Counted from the first letter of the stretch, positions 1-10,570 are shown. The stretch: 64,000 nucleotides of DNA from Hevea brasiliensis (GCF_030052815.1 NC_079504.1:90525909-90589908), one strand, 5' to 3'. The notes: a model not told the origin generated them from the letters alone. Program-made: numbers and translations.

Positions 1-265
1 AGGAAAGAAAAAGTAAAAGATTTATAATTAATAAAGTGTTATATAAGATCTTCCAAGATAGAAATAATCTCCCATTATTGTATTCTAAGTTGACAAGTCA
101 AAATTCGTCCATATTATAGCTAGCCATAATCTTTGAGGATTTTGGAGAATATTTTGTGATTAAATATGCCAAATTGACTCCCAACCCATTTAGGAATATA
201 AAAGGCATCAAAAACACTAAAATCTCCTTAATATGGGCTTTCAAAAGTGAATAAAAAATAGCATA

Positions 266-1306
266 TTATGGACCCATAAATTTTAAAAAATAAAGGCCCA
301 CAACAAGGTAGCCCAATAAATCCCCCATTAGTGTGCGCCATTTGGACTTAATTTTCTTAACTCCAAATAAGCTTAACTCTTTTGCTTTCACTAAGCCTAC
401 GCAATCATAATGAAACAGTTTCCCATGTGCTTTCCACCTTACATGCCTATGATGAACGTACTTCAAGGTTTTAAAATTGATGAAAATTCTTGACCCCCTT
501 GTAGGCACATTTTACCCCCATTCTTAAAAAGGATTTGTCCTCAAATCCTTACCAAGGACATTAAAAACAAGATTTGAAAGGTCCACTCTTCTTATTTGTT
601 TGGATACAACATGATCTCTTTGGGGCAGAGGAACAAAAGTGTCAAACACTTTTAGTGCCTTGACTTGCACCTCTTCAAACCTACAATTTGACAAAAACAA
701 TGAAACTTCATTGGGAATTGTTAGTGATAAAGTCATTAATTCCTCAGGTTCATTATCTTGTGCTATGGAATCCAAGGATAGCAATTCTCCCTCATCAGCA
801 TACACAACAATTTCTTCCATAACGTCATCTTGCTCCTTCTCTATCAAGAGTACTTCATGCTTGTTCTCAACTTCTTCTTAAATAAGTTGCAAGCTTGTCC
901 CCTCTTTTAGGTTGGAATTTGATGATGTAGAAGCTGATTTGGTATTATGCATGCATTGCCATTCCCCCTCAAATGCAAGTTTAATTAATTCATCTAAAGA
1001 ATAAAACTGTTGCAATTCAACTATTCTTGCAATATCATACCTCAAACCTGCAAGAAATCTCGCCATTGTTTGCTGTTAAGGCTCTTGAAAATCATAGCAC
1101 CCAACAAATTTCATCAAATATTCTGCTACACACTTGTTACCTTGTTTCAATTTGCACAGCCTAGACATTCTCTCCAAAGCTTGAATGATGTTGTGAAGTT
1201 GTGACAACACCTCTTCATAACCTGTTGCAAGCATTTTTTTTTTTTTATATATGCATAAAACACTCAATTCACACACTCTCTCACATGTTTGCAGTCTCAA
1301 GAGCAC
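266..1306 (-). pseudogene. Gypsy gag pseudogene with three in-frame stops
   Basis: A single minus-strand frame runs from 1306 to 266 and is broken only by TAA codons near 1076, 878 and 524; the four open pieces share one phase. The first piece has the gag-core pattern LxxLKQGxxxVxEY, followed by MARFLAGL and VELQ, a signature of plant gypsy capsid (retrotrans_gag). The part from about 847 is acidic and ends in NLVFNVLGKDLRTNPF, then a basic segment with RWKAHGKLFHYDC. I see no zinc knuckle. All three stops would fit CAA to TAA changes, the usual decay of methylated cytosines, but this is inference. It is non-functional as it stands. Confidence 0.65.
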
Positions 1307-1323
1307 AAAGTGCTACCACCTAA

Positions 1324-1335
1324 GCTCTTATACCA
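1324..1335 (-). other. Primer-binding site (initiator tRNA-Met type)
   Basis: The minus strand reads TGGTATAAGAGC, one mismatch from TGGTATCAGAGC, the usual complement of the plant initiator tRNA-Met 3' end. It lies next to the LTR end (CA near 1341), and the gag frame starts a few tens of bases downstream. This fixes the direction of the element as minus. Confidence 0.65.
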
Positions 1336-1878
1336 AACTGATGTGCCTTGGTGAGGGAGGAAATAACTCAATCAAATTAAATAGAATGGAATTCGCATTA
1401 AGAGAAAGAAATAAGAAAACTAACCTTAAACAAATAGGAAATAAGTAAAAATCAAGCAAGAGCACTCAAAACACAAGAATTGAATACTGTCGGATTTTAA
1501 CTATTCAGGTATTTTCTGGTTTTAACTTGCAACAAAGCAAAAAAAAAAAGGATAAAAGAAAATATTTTTTTTAGTTTTGATGTATATGAACTGAAACTAA
1601 GAACAAAACAAGAAAATAAAAGGATAAGTAGAAAAGAGAAATTCTTTAATAAGTTCAGAACGCCACAAAGAATCCAATCTTTAAAGGTAGACGCCACACA
1701 AGAAGCTTGTGATAAGTCAAGTAATTCGCTACAATCAAACTAAATTGATAACAATTGAAATTTGGTAGCACTTATGCCAAGTTTTTCTCTTCATTCTCTG
1801 AAGTGTCTGAAATCTTTTAATTGTGTTTAAGCATTATATATGTGACCCTATTTATAGGCAAAGATAAGTGTTGTCCCT

Positions 1879-3278
1879 TGTAGCAACCCAAGAAGGGGGA
1901 TGAATTGGGTTCTAATTGGAAAATTAAAGATTAAAAGAAATTTAAACACAAAGAAGAGAAAATGAAGAATGATAACACAAAAGATTTATAGAGGTTCTGA
2001 TATCCCAAGCCTAAGTCCTCTCCTCAAGGCCCTCCTTAAGAGTTAACTCCACTAAAATTCTTCTTTGGGTAAAGAATAAACCCCTTAAAATCACCACAAG
2101 AGTAAACCCATGCTCTTTTACAAATCCCTTTACACTCAAGAGCTATTTAAATCTCTATCACACTCAAAATTACAATAAGTGCTCACAACAACTTTGAAGG
2201 AACTCTCAAAATAATGAATTTATAATTAAAATATCAAGTTATCAACATTAACTATGGTAGCTCAAGTTCTAGAGAGAGAGAATGAAGAAAATCTTTAGAA
2301 ACTAATAAATTTCCAAAAGATTATTGTTGTCTAAACTTATTTCCAATCATAAATAGTGCCTATTTATAGTTTTTGCAAGAAAATAGTCGTTAGGGGTGCA
2401 TTAAATGCAAAACTAGCCGTCCAACCACCTAAAGCTCTATTTTATCAAGTTGTAGAAACCCAGGTTTGGCTGCCGGAGTTATTTACTTCGGCTGCCGAAG
2501 GTTGAAGCGCCAAAAAATAGCTTTTGAAAAGTCACTTTCGACTGCCGAAGTTCCTACTTTCTGCTGCTGGAGTGCTCTCTGGACAAAATGACTTTTAACG
2601 CTCAAAAACCATGATTTAAAGAAGAAAGTGTCAAAAGGGAACTTAGGATTCGAAAATGCATAACTTTATGATCGGAACTCAGATTTTCGATCCGTTTGAA
2701 CCGTTGAAAAGCTAATTTGATAAACTTTTCAATGAAAACACTTTCAAAAACAAAATTTGCATTTCTTAAATGTGAAAATTTCATTTTAGTCCCCCTTGGT
2801 CAAGAAAAAGTGACAAGTAAAGATACTAAGAAATTAAGAGTTTAAAAAACTCATAACTTTTTTATTCGAACTCGGATTTTTGATCCGTTTGAACTATTGG
2901 AAAGCTAATTCAATGTATTTTGCAACTAAAATACTTTTCAAAATTTATATTGCATTTTTGAAAAATTTATTTAATTTTCCCTTGATAAAAAATTAGGTGA
3001 AAACTAAGTTGAACAAGATATTCTTAGTACCACCTAGATTTGAGCCAACATAATTAATAAAATGAAATTTACAAGATATAAAATAAATAAAAGTTACATT
3101 GTAGATTCTCAAAAATGTTTGCTTCCTTATGTTGCTCTTCCTTAACTTTGATTTAAAGCAATTTGGCAATTTTGAGTCTATGACCTATAAACGCAACACA
3201 AACACTTGCAAAGTATATTAGTAGCACACCAATTGTTTATTATCATCAAAACATGGGTTAAGACACCTAGGTCCAACA
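1879..3278 (-). repeat. 3' LTR of the SIRE-type element
   Basis: This LTR of about 1.4 kb reads TGTTGGACC... from 3278 and ends ...GGTTGCTACA at 1879 on the minus strand, with TG/CA ends. The probable promoter TATAAATA is at 2361-2368, placing the transcription start in the last 480 bp. Inside are imperfect palindromes of the CTTCGGCAG/CTGCCGAAG kind (about 2465-2575). There is also a direct repeat with a period of 193 bp: CATAACTTT at 2659 and again at 2852, each followed by a similar segment with GATCCGTTTGAAC. Confidence 0.8.
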
Positions 3279-4157
3279 ATCTGCCCCTTTTTTATGATGA
3301 CAAATAATTAGTGGATGAGGAAAATTAAGCACAAGTGAAGTGTGTGTTTTTCAGAAATTCTCCCTCTTAATGTATTCCCCTTTCAAAAATAGTTTGTGCC
3401 TTACTAAATAGAATTTGGAAAGCACATAAGAGAGGCTTTGACTCAATGAATGCAATGCCATGAGTCCTAGGTGAATGATGATGCAAAGTTATTTTTATAT
3501 CAAAAATAATTCAGAATATGTATCAAAGGATTACCAAGAAGCTTCACATAAGTATACCCAAAACATGTATCCTACTAAATCATCATTTATATATCATGTT
3601 TAAAGCTTAAAATTTGGAATTATTCATCCACTTAGCTAATTCATCCACTAGCTATATATCTCCCCCTTTTGGCATCATCAAAATGCACTCTATAAGGAAA
3701 AACATACAAAAATTATGGCATCATCCAAAGGCTTACCAACATGCATTTGAGCACAAAAAGTGATACCATTAAGGTGGTTATATGGTAACTAAGCAAATGT
3801 GCATAATTAACTTGATTTGAAACTGAACATGAGTATAATTATGTCATTGAGACACTTAGAATACATGTATAGTATATGCTAAATCTAGAGGCAACATACC
3901 AATTATTCTAAAGAATAGCCTATAAAGAGCCAAGAAAACTACAATACAAATTTACTAATTTCATTTGCATAGAACTTGTAAAACCATCAAGGAGTCTATT
4001 CAAAGCATCAACAGAATCTTGGCAAATAACCTTCATAAAACAATCAAGGAGAACAATATAAATTAATGAGGAATAGTATTGTGATCATATGGCAGCCAAA
4101 AATAAGAAACCCATATTTTGTTCATGTGAACAGTAACGTGAACAGCAAATCACAATC
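3279..4157 (-). other. SIRE 3' non-coding region with two polypurine tracts
   Basis: Between the pol end and the LTR there is no open frame of note. A purine tract AAAAAAGGGGCAG lies against the LTR at about 3282-3296 and should be the plus-strand priming site. A second tract, AAAAGGGGGAG, is at about 3660-3671. Both follow the same ATGATG(CC) context, so the region may be an old partial duplication. No env-like frame remains. Confidence 0.55.
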
Positions 4158-5757
4158 TCAAACATCAAGATTGTCAAGCATGCCTAATTCTCTCTTAATA
4201 AAATTAAGCATATCTTCACACAAAGGTTTTGTAAAGATATCAGCTAATTGGTGATATGTATCAACAAACTCAAGAACAACATCATCGTTCAATACATGAT
4301 CACGTATAAAATGATGTCTAATGTCTATATGCATAGTTCTAGAATGTTGTATGGGGTTCTTAGTCAAATTGATTGCACTTGTGTTATCACATTTAATAGG
4401 TATGTGATCAAGAGATATTTTGAAGTCTCTCAATTGTTGTTTAATCCAAAGTATTTGGCTACAACAAAGACCTACAGCTACAAATTTGGCTTCGGCCGTG
4501 GAAAGTACAACCGAGTTTTGTTTCTTGCTACACCAAGAAACTAAAGAGTGTCCTAAGAGTTGACAAGTACCTGAGGTACTCTTCCTATCAAGGATGCTTC
4601 AAGCAAAGTCTGCATCCGAGTAGGAACATAAATCAAAGGATACATTTCTACGATACCACAGACCTAAATGCAATGTACCATTCAAGTATTTGAAAATACG
4701 TTTAACAGCATGCAAATGAGACTCTTTAGGACATGATTGAAAACGTGTACATAAATATACGGAAAACATAATATCCTGTCTACTAGCTGTGAGATACAAA
4801 AAACTACCAATCATACCTCTATAGAGCTTTTCATCGACCGGTTTTCCTTTTACATCCTTGTCAAGTTTAGTATTTGTGCTCATTGGAGTTCTACTTGGCT
4901 TGCTATTCAGCATTCCAAACCTCTTGATCAATTCTTTGGTGTACTTAGCTTGGTTGATGAAGATGTTATCCTTAGCTTGTTTGATTTGTAGCCCAAAGAA
5001 GAACTTGAGTTCTCCCATTATGCTCATCTCAAACTCACTCTTCATTATATTAGCAAACTCTTCACACAAATACTCATTAGTAGGACCAAATATAATATCA
5101 TCAACATATATTTGTACTACAAAGATGTCATTTATATGATTTTTAACAAAAAGAGTTGTATCAACTTTTCCTTTTGAAAAACTATTTTGCAAAAGAAAGT
5201 TACTAAGCCTTTCATATCAAGCTCTAAGAGCTTGTTTCAAATCATACAAGGTTTTAGTCAATTTAAAAACATGGTTTGGAAACTCATAATTTTCAAAACA
5301 AGAGGTTGCTCAACATATATCTCCTCATCAATAAAACCATTTAGAGGAGAAGAAAAATTGTGAGTGATCCCTAGTGAGTTATAAAACTTATCAAATTTCT
5401 CATTTTCAAATTCTCTACCATATCACTCCTAAGAGAAGATATTTGAAAACCCTTTTCATTTTGAACCCTTTTTGAAAATCTCTCAAAAATATCAAAACAT
5501 TCATCCTTATGAGTAAGGAATGCAACCCAAGTATATCTAGAATAGTCATCAACAATCACCAAGGCATAATATGCACCACCTAAGCTAGCCACTCCAGTAG
5601 GACGAAACAAATCCATATGCAATAATTGAAGGGGTCTAGAAGTAGATACCTTATGAATAGATTTAAAAGAGCTCTTGACTTGCTTACCTATTTGGCATAC
5701 ATTACACACCTTATCCTTTTGAAACTTGATCTTTGGTAGCCCATCAAATAGGTCCTT
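4158..5757 (-). pseudogene. SIRE-type copia pol pseudogene (integrase/RT fusion by deletion, RNase H)
   Basis: From the 5' side: a GAG-pre-integrase end with CNVCQIGKQVKSS (about 5690), then the integrase start LLHMDLFRPTGVASLGG and VDDYSRYTWV (about 5500-5640). The integrase then stops abruptly: at about 5345 the text jumps to RT-type sequence (NGFIDEEIYVEQP), so the rest of the integrase and the RT fingers are deleted. RT resumes through LYDLKQA and IYVDDIIFG (catalytic YVDD, about 5110) and continues in one 197-codon frame to 4599. RNase H follows at 4158-4600 in another phase, with VLSTAEAKF, and ends ADIFTKPL...KRELGML. Frameshifts and stops near 5192 and 4596 also break it. It cannot code for active enzymes. 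Confidence 0.8.
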
Positions 5758-5789
5758 TGGGAAAGGAGCACGATAAAAGTGTGGGTAGA

Positions 5790-7583
5790 GAAAGTGAGGT
5801 GAATCCTGAAACGGAAGAATTGATCCATGAAAACAGTGAAGGAGTGGATAGAGGTGAAGTTGTTTAAAAGCAACTAGGTAGGGGACAAAGGGCCAAGCAA
5901 CCTAGTGTTCGTTTGAAGGATTATGTGACAAACGCCATCAAAACAAGCCCCTCGGTATGCTCACCTTTCCAATCTGATTCCTCAGGTACGCCTTACTCTA
6001 TAGCACATTATGTGGGTTATGATAAATTCTCTGCACAACACTGATGTTTTTTGGCAGCCATTACTACAGGACATGAACCAAGCTCTTATGCAGAAGCAGT
6101 TAAGGATGAACGGTAGAGAGCGGCTATGAGAAAAAGAAATACAGGCTTTTGAGGATAATGGTACATGGACAGTTGAAAATCTGCCATTTAGGAAGAAAGC
6201 AATAGAAAGCAAGTGGGTATACAAAATTAAATATAATTCTGATGGAAGTGTTGAACGATACAAGGCGCAGTTAGTGATATTGGGAAATAATCAGGTTGAA
6301 GGCATAGATTATCAGGAGACTTTTGCTCCTACAGCAAAAATGGTTACTATGCGCAACTTTCTTGCCATTGCGGCTGCAAAGAATTGGGAACTCCATCAGA
6401 TGGATGTCCAAAATGCTTTCTTATACGGTGATTTGGAGGAAGAGGTTTACATGAAGATGCCGCCTGGATTTGCTTCTCAATTACCAGGGAAGGTTTGTAA
6501 ACTCCGGAAATCTCTATACGGTTTACGGCAGGCACCTAGATGTTGGTTTGCGAAATTGGCTGCATCTCTGAAAGCTTATGGATTTCAGCAATCATATTCA
6601 GATTACTCTTTGTTCACTTTTCAAGCTGGGACTATTCAATTGAATGTGCTTATTTATGTGGATGACCTTATTATCTCTAGCAATGATATTTCCACTGTAC
6701 AAAAATTCAAGAACTATTTGAGTTGCTTTCATATGAAAGACTTGGGGAAGCTAAAATTTTTCTTAGGGATTGAAATAGCCAGAAACTCGAATGGTATTTT
6801 CTTGTGTCAACGTAAGTATGCGTTGGACGTAATTTCAGAAGTTAGATTACTGGGTTGCAAGCCGGCTAAAACTCCTCTTGAACAAAATCACAAGTTGGCC
6901 CTTACCGAGAGTGATGATGTGGATGACCCTGTTTAGTATAGGCATTTGGTGGGACGGCTTATTTATCTAACAATAACTCGGCCCGAGTTGTCTTATTGTG
7001 TGCATATTCTTGTTCAGTTCATGCAACAACCGAAGAAATTGTGCATTATTTGAAAGGAAATCCAAGTCAGAGTATACTACTGCATGTCAATTGTGATCTC
7101 AAATTATCTGCTTACTGTGATTCTGATTAGGCTAGCTGTCCTTTGACGAGACAGTCTTTGATCGGTTATTTTATTCTTTTAGGTGAATCTCCTATCTCGA
7201 GAAAGACTAAAAAGCAACAGATAGTGTCTCACTCATCCGCTGAAGCTGAATATCGGTCTATGAATACTACAACTTGTGAACTTAAATGGTTGAAAGGATT
7301 ATTGAATTCTCTTGGTGTGGCACATACTGAACCTATGAATTTGTATTGTAATAGTCAGGCAGCTCTGCATATAGCTGCTAATCCTGTCTATCATGAACGT
7401 GCCAAGCATATTGAAGTGAACTGTCATTTTATCCGTGATGAGATATTGAATGGTAACATTCGAACAGATTATGTACGTAGTTCAATGCAACCTGCGGATA
7501 TATTTACAAAGGCGTTGGGAAAGGATCAGTTTGACTTTCTTCTTCGCAAGTTGGGTATTCGAGATCTCCATGCTCCAACTTGA
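5790..7583 (+). pseudogene. Copia pol pseudogene: RT and RNase H
   Basis: The frame begins in the integrase-RT linker (RGQRAKQPSVRLKDYV, about 5880-5930) with several stops. The main RT frame runs 6274-6936: QMDVQNAFLYGDLEEEVYM (first catalytic Asp), LYGLRQAPRCWF, and the YVDD box in LIYVDDLIISSND at about 6650. A TAG at 6934 interrupts it just before YRHLVGRLIYL. About 7035 a short deletion shifts the frame. RNase H is open again at 7143-7583 with SSAEAEYR, CNSQAALHIAANPV and FTKALGKDQFDFLLRKLGI, ending in a TGA immediately before the polypurine tract. The domains are well conserved, but two or more stops and one frameshift make it non-functional. Confidence 0.85.
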
Positions 7584-7590
7584 GGGGGGG

Positions 7591-7812
7591 TATTAGAAAG
7601 GCAGCTGTTAGTTGCCACTTATTTTGCATTTATTTAGGGCATTTGTTTAGGAATTTTTGTGTGCATATCTGTTCTTACCTTTTGTTGTATGATTCTGATA
7701 CAATTTTGGTAGTTTAGCTTGATTAAGATCCTATTTGTTAGCTGTAATTTTTTATATATATCTTTGATTTCTGGGGCAATAAAGATCATAATTCTTATTC
7801 CAAAATTTCTTA
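7591..7812 (+). repeat. 3' LTR of the copia fragment with polypurine tract
   Basis: The RNase H stop is followed by TTGAGGGGGGG (polypurine tract, about 7580-7590). The LTR starts TATTAGAAAGG, probably TGTTAG with a G-to-A change. It is short (about 220 bp) and AT-rich, with AATAAAG near 7769 as a possible polyadenylation signal. The right end is approximate. Confidence 0.55.
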
Positions 7813-8345
7813 GTTATTTTACAGGTTTTCATCTCAGTTGGCTTGCTCTAACTTTTGCCTAATTAGCCCTTTTGGGTTTTCCACCTAGCGAGCTCTTTTT
7901 TTTTTTTTTTTTGAAATTGGACAATTGTCAGGGCATTCATATCAAGCACCTATCTTGTCATACTCAGAAGACATAGATTAAATCAAAACAATGCAGTTCA
8001 AGTACTTAATCATTTTATGCATCTCTCAAGAAACAAACATTCACAATCATAATTAAATAAAACTTATTCCTGGTTAATGCAATAAAAAATTTCTTTATTT
8101 ATTCAGGCACACCATTACTCCCTCTTACATTTAGTTTTACTAAATTTTCAACCTTCCAAAGTTAGAAATAAGCTTTATAACTTGCTGAATGACCTTTTCA
8201 GGTTTTCCATCCAGATCTTCTCTCATCTCTCCTTTTGCCTAGACCACTTTTTGCAGATTTTCAATCTAGCATTTTTTTTTTCTTTTTTTTTCTTTGGCCC
8301 TTACTTTTGCCTAGACCGCCTTTTGTAGGTTTTCAGCCTAGCAAG
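7813..8345 (-). repeat. Tat 3' UTR with dispersed degenerate repeats
   Basis: There is no reading frame here. A motif of about 38 bp of the form TTTTGCCTAGAC(C)..CTTTT...TTTTC..CCTAGC (plus strand) occurs near 7843, 8232 and 8309, and T-runs lie at 7899-7912 and 8262-8292. Tat/Ogre elements are known for variable tandem repeats between pol and the 3' LTR. I infer that this is what is seen. No 3' LTR was recognised, so the region may be truncated by the copia fragment on its left. Confidence 0.5.
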
Positions 8346-8349
8346 CCTA

Positions 8350-9110
8350 TCTCACACAAAGTACCATTTGAGCATGTCTAAATTGACTGATTCTTGAAAT
8401 TCATTCCCATCCAAATCTGATATTCTTACCGTAGCAAGATCTTTTTGACTATGTATGGACCATTCTAGCTTGGGTTAAACTTTCCTCTTAAATCAAAAGG
8501 GACGGGCCGAGCTTGTTTTAAAACCATGTCTCCTTCTTTGATCTTTCTTGGCTTCACCTTCTTATTAAAGACTCTAGCTATCTTCCTTTGATAAGCCTGC
8601 ATATGATACAAAGCTCACATCCTCTTTTCATCAATCAAAGCTAGTTCTTCATATCTCTTTTAGGCCTACTCATTTTCTAGGATCTTAGCTTTTAGCATCA
8701 CTCTTAAGAATCTGACATCTTACTTAATGGATAGCATTGCTTTAGTCCCATACACTAAAGAGAATAGGGTTGCCCTCGTGGATGTCGTTATAGTACTACG
8801 ATAACCTTAAAGAACATAAAGGAGTTTTTTAGGCCAATCTTTATATGTTTCGAACATTTTTTTCTTCCAACTAGAACATTTCCATTCATATGGGGACCAC
8901 ACATTCCTGCATGTACTTCTTTCATTATTTGCTTAGCCTATTTTTCTATCACACACAAGAGTTTATAGAATTGCCCCCCAAGCTAAAGTAAGTTGAGTGG
9001 CTAATCTATGAATTATTGCTCTATCTATTTTGTAGGCTTATTGCGAGTATTCTCTCACTTCTAGAGACCTCCTTATGTCTTCATATCATTTTCCTTCTCT
9101 CTCTAGGTCC
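8350..9110 (-). pseudogene. Tat-type RNase H end and integrase pseudogene with core deletion
   Basis: On the minus strand, positions about 8960-8890 give the integrase zinc-finger text MKEVHAGMCGPHMNG. It then jumps, at about 8870, to FETYKDWPKKL...GYRS (about 8850-8790), a motif from well behind the catalytic core, so the core with its Asp residues is deleted. Beyond it come FSLVYGTKAML (about 8750), RYEELALIDEKRM (about 8640) and the C-terminal domain with KIKEGDMVLKQ and FDLRGKFNPSWNGPY (about 8450-8540). Several stops lie between these. The text is typical for gypsy Tat integrase and beyond repair as a protein. Confidence 0.7.
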
Positions 9111-9199
9111 ACATGTGCTACTATTAATCTTTCATAGCATGAAATTTTACTCCTTATTAGGATAACTAGCTAAGTCAACTTTTGATCATTCTTTTCCTA

Positions 9200-9412
9200 T
9201 GGGGACACTAGCTTGGCATGGGAATCGGCTATCTAATTTTAAGCTCGAGGCATGTGCTTCTTGGTACTTTGTTAACAAGGCTATAAATTTATCTCTTTCT
9301 TCTTGAGTTAAATCTTCAGCTAACTTAATGCCTTTAGGACTATTTGGTGTACCCAAATTAATAGAGATCGATTTTGATGTATTAATAGAAATTGGTTCTA
9401 AATGATTATGAA
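9200..9412 (-). pseudogene. Tat pol segment before RT
   Basis: The minus strand reads INLGTPNSPKGIKLAEDL and ALLTKYQEAHASS, the spacer upstream of reverse transcriptase in Tat elements (the usual INLG...LLKEYxDVFAWS region). It is contiguous, across the solo LTR at 9413-13015, with the segment starting at 13021. The RT itself does not follow: after about 9200 the text passes into RNase H/integrase remnants, so most of RT and RNase H is deleted. Confidence 0.6.
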
Positions 9413-10570
9413 TGTGACACCCCTTACCCGACTACAGTGTAGCCGAGCAAGTTTTGCCACTCAGTGTGCCAAGCACTCTATTTTATCTTAATTAATTTAT
9501 ATCATGCTTTTGAATATAATTTGTGAAATATAATTTATTTTAGCCATTTATCGAAATTATAATTTATTTGAGGTTCCGAGAATTTTATAGAAAATCCGGC
9601 AGAGTACCGGCTAAAAATAGAGAAAACAGTTCTTCGGAACCTGTGAAAAACACTTCCTATGATCATATTCAATCATCTCATCACTCTCAAACTTCAATAT
9701 CAAAATCTCAACATTTTTCACCATTGATTTCTCAATCATTCATCTCATGTGATAATCATGTACAAGTCACAGTTATGAATTCACTTTTTCTTTCACAAAC
9801 ACAATTTTCTTAACAATTCCTCTATTTGTCATTCATTCATTTCACATCATAATTAGACTCAAATCATAAATAAATTCTCACATGTGATTTATAATCACAA
9901 TTTACAAGTACTTACATTAATATAAAACTATATTACATTTGTTTCAAATACACATGATAAAATAAAAGTTTAATTACAAAATTTACAAAAACCTCAAAAT
10001 ACAAAATGGGACCTAGTGTCCTACCAATGCAATCGTGGATGGTGAGGTGACACGGACACTATGCAGAATCGTGGAACCGCCTTACCGAATCTGTGGTCTA
10101 CTGGGCCCTCTGTCCAAATCTTGATCACTCTACGCGTTGCAAAAGCGACGCGCTAAGCATAAAGCTTAGTGGTGCCAATAATACAAGAAAATATAATATG
10201 CAAATAAAAATCATAATTTCTTAGCCATTGTGTTCATAAGAACTGAATAATTACTAACTTAATGTTTAGTCGAGGGCTAATTACGTTTTATGATATTAAC
10301 TTCTTCATGCATTTTGTTAATTATTTTCTTCATGATCTTGAGTTTCTTTGTATTCTATCATAATCATTCCTGATATTTAATTTTCGTATTTTCTTTAACA
10401 ATCAGTTCAATTACAGTTATACTTTTCCATGTCCAAGTAACCTATCTTTGAGCGATCGATCGATAACGGGTCGTTGGCACTGGACACCGCGGTGTCTCGG
10501 GCCGTCATACCATGGGACGCAGAACGTCAACCACGTATGCAGTCAGTATGGCTAAAAGCCATGATATCAC

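Larger units (their letters stand above)
1..1878 (-). mobile_element. Decayed Ty3/gypsy retrotransposon fragment (5' LTR remnant, PBS, gag)
   Basis: Read on the minus strand, the order is a truncated LTR (about 1340-1878), a primer-binding site and a gag-like frame running to position 266. The LTR has a TATAAATA box at 1849-1856. Its upstream U3 part is missing because the SIRE-type LTR begins at 1879, so the SIRE element probably inserted into this LTR. No protease or polymerase is seen; bases 1-265 are AT-rich non-coding sequence that may belong to the same element. The gypsy assignment rests on the gag core and on the Met-type PBS. The lineage is not resolved. Confidence 0.65.
1879..5757 (-). 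mobile_element. Truncated SIRE/Maximus-type Ty1/copia retrotransposon
   Basis: Minus-strand order is a 5'-truncated pol (about 5757 to 4158), an 880-bp 3' non-coding region, a polypurine tract and one LTR (3278 to 1879). The 5' LTR, gag and protease are absent: at about 5757 the sequence changes to a copia element on the opposite strand. The SIRE assignment is by protein signatures (VDDIIFG with NEYLCEEFA, and ADIFTKPL near the end of RNase H) and by the LTR start TGTTGGACC after an AG-rich tract. Parts of integrase and reverse transcriptase are deleted (see pol). Confidence 0.8.
5758..7812 (+). mobile_element. 5'-truncated Ty1/copia element with 3' LTR
   Basis: This is the 3' part of a copia element on the plus strand: the linker after integrase, RT, RNase H, polypurine tract and a short LTR. 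Its left edge, at about 5757, abuts the broken pol of the SIRE-type element on the other strand. The protein resembles the Ale/Retrofit-like group (YVDDLIISSND, FTKALGK...LRKLGI.DLHAPT), an assignment from memory. gag, protease, integrase and the 5' LTR are missing. Confidence 0.75.

Noticed and set aside
6347..6535. Minus-strand frame opposite copia RT, and similar shadows at 4858-5139, 21415-21711 and 20088-20393
   Set aside because: They are antisense to well-identified coding sequence without independent features.
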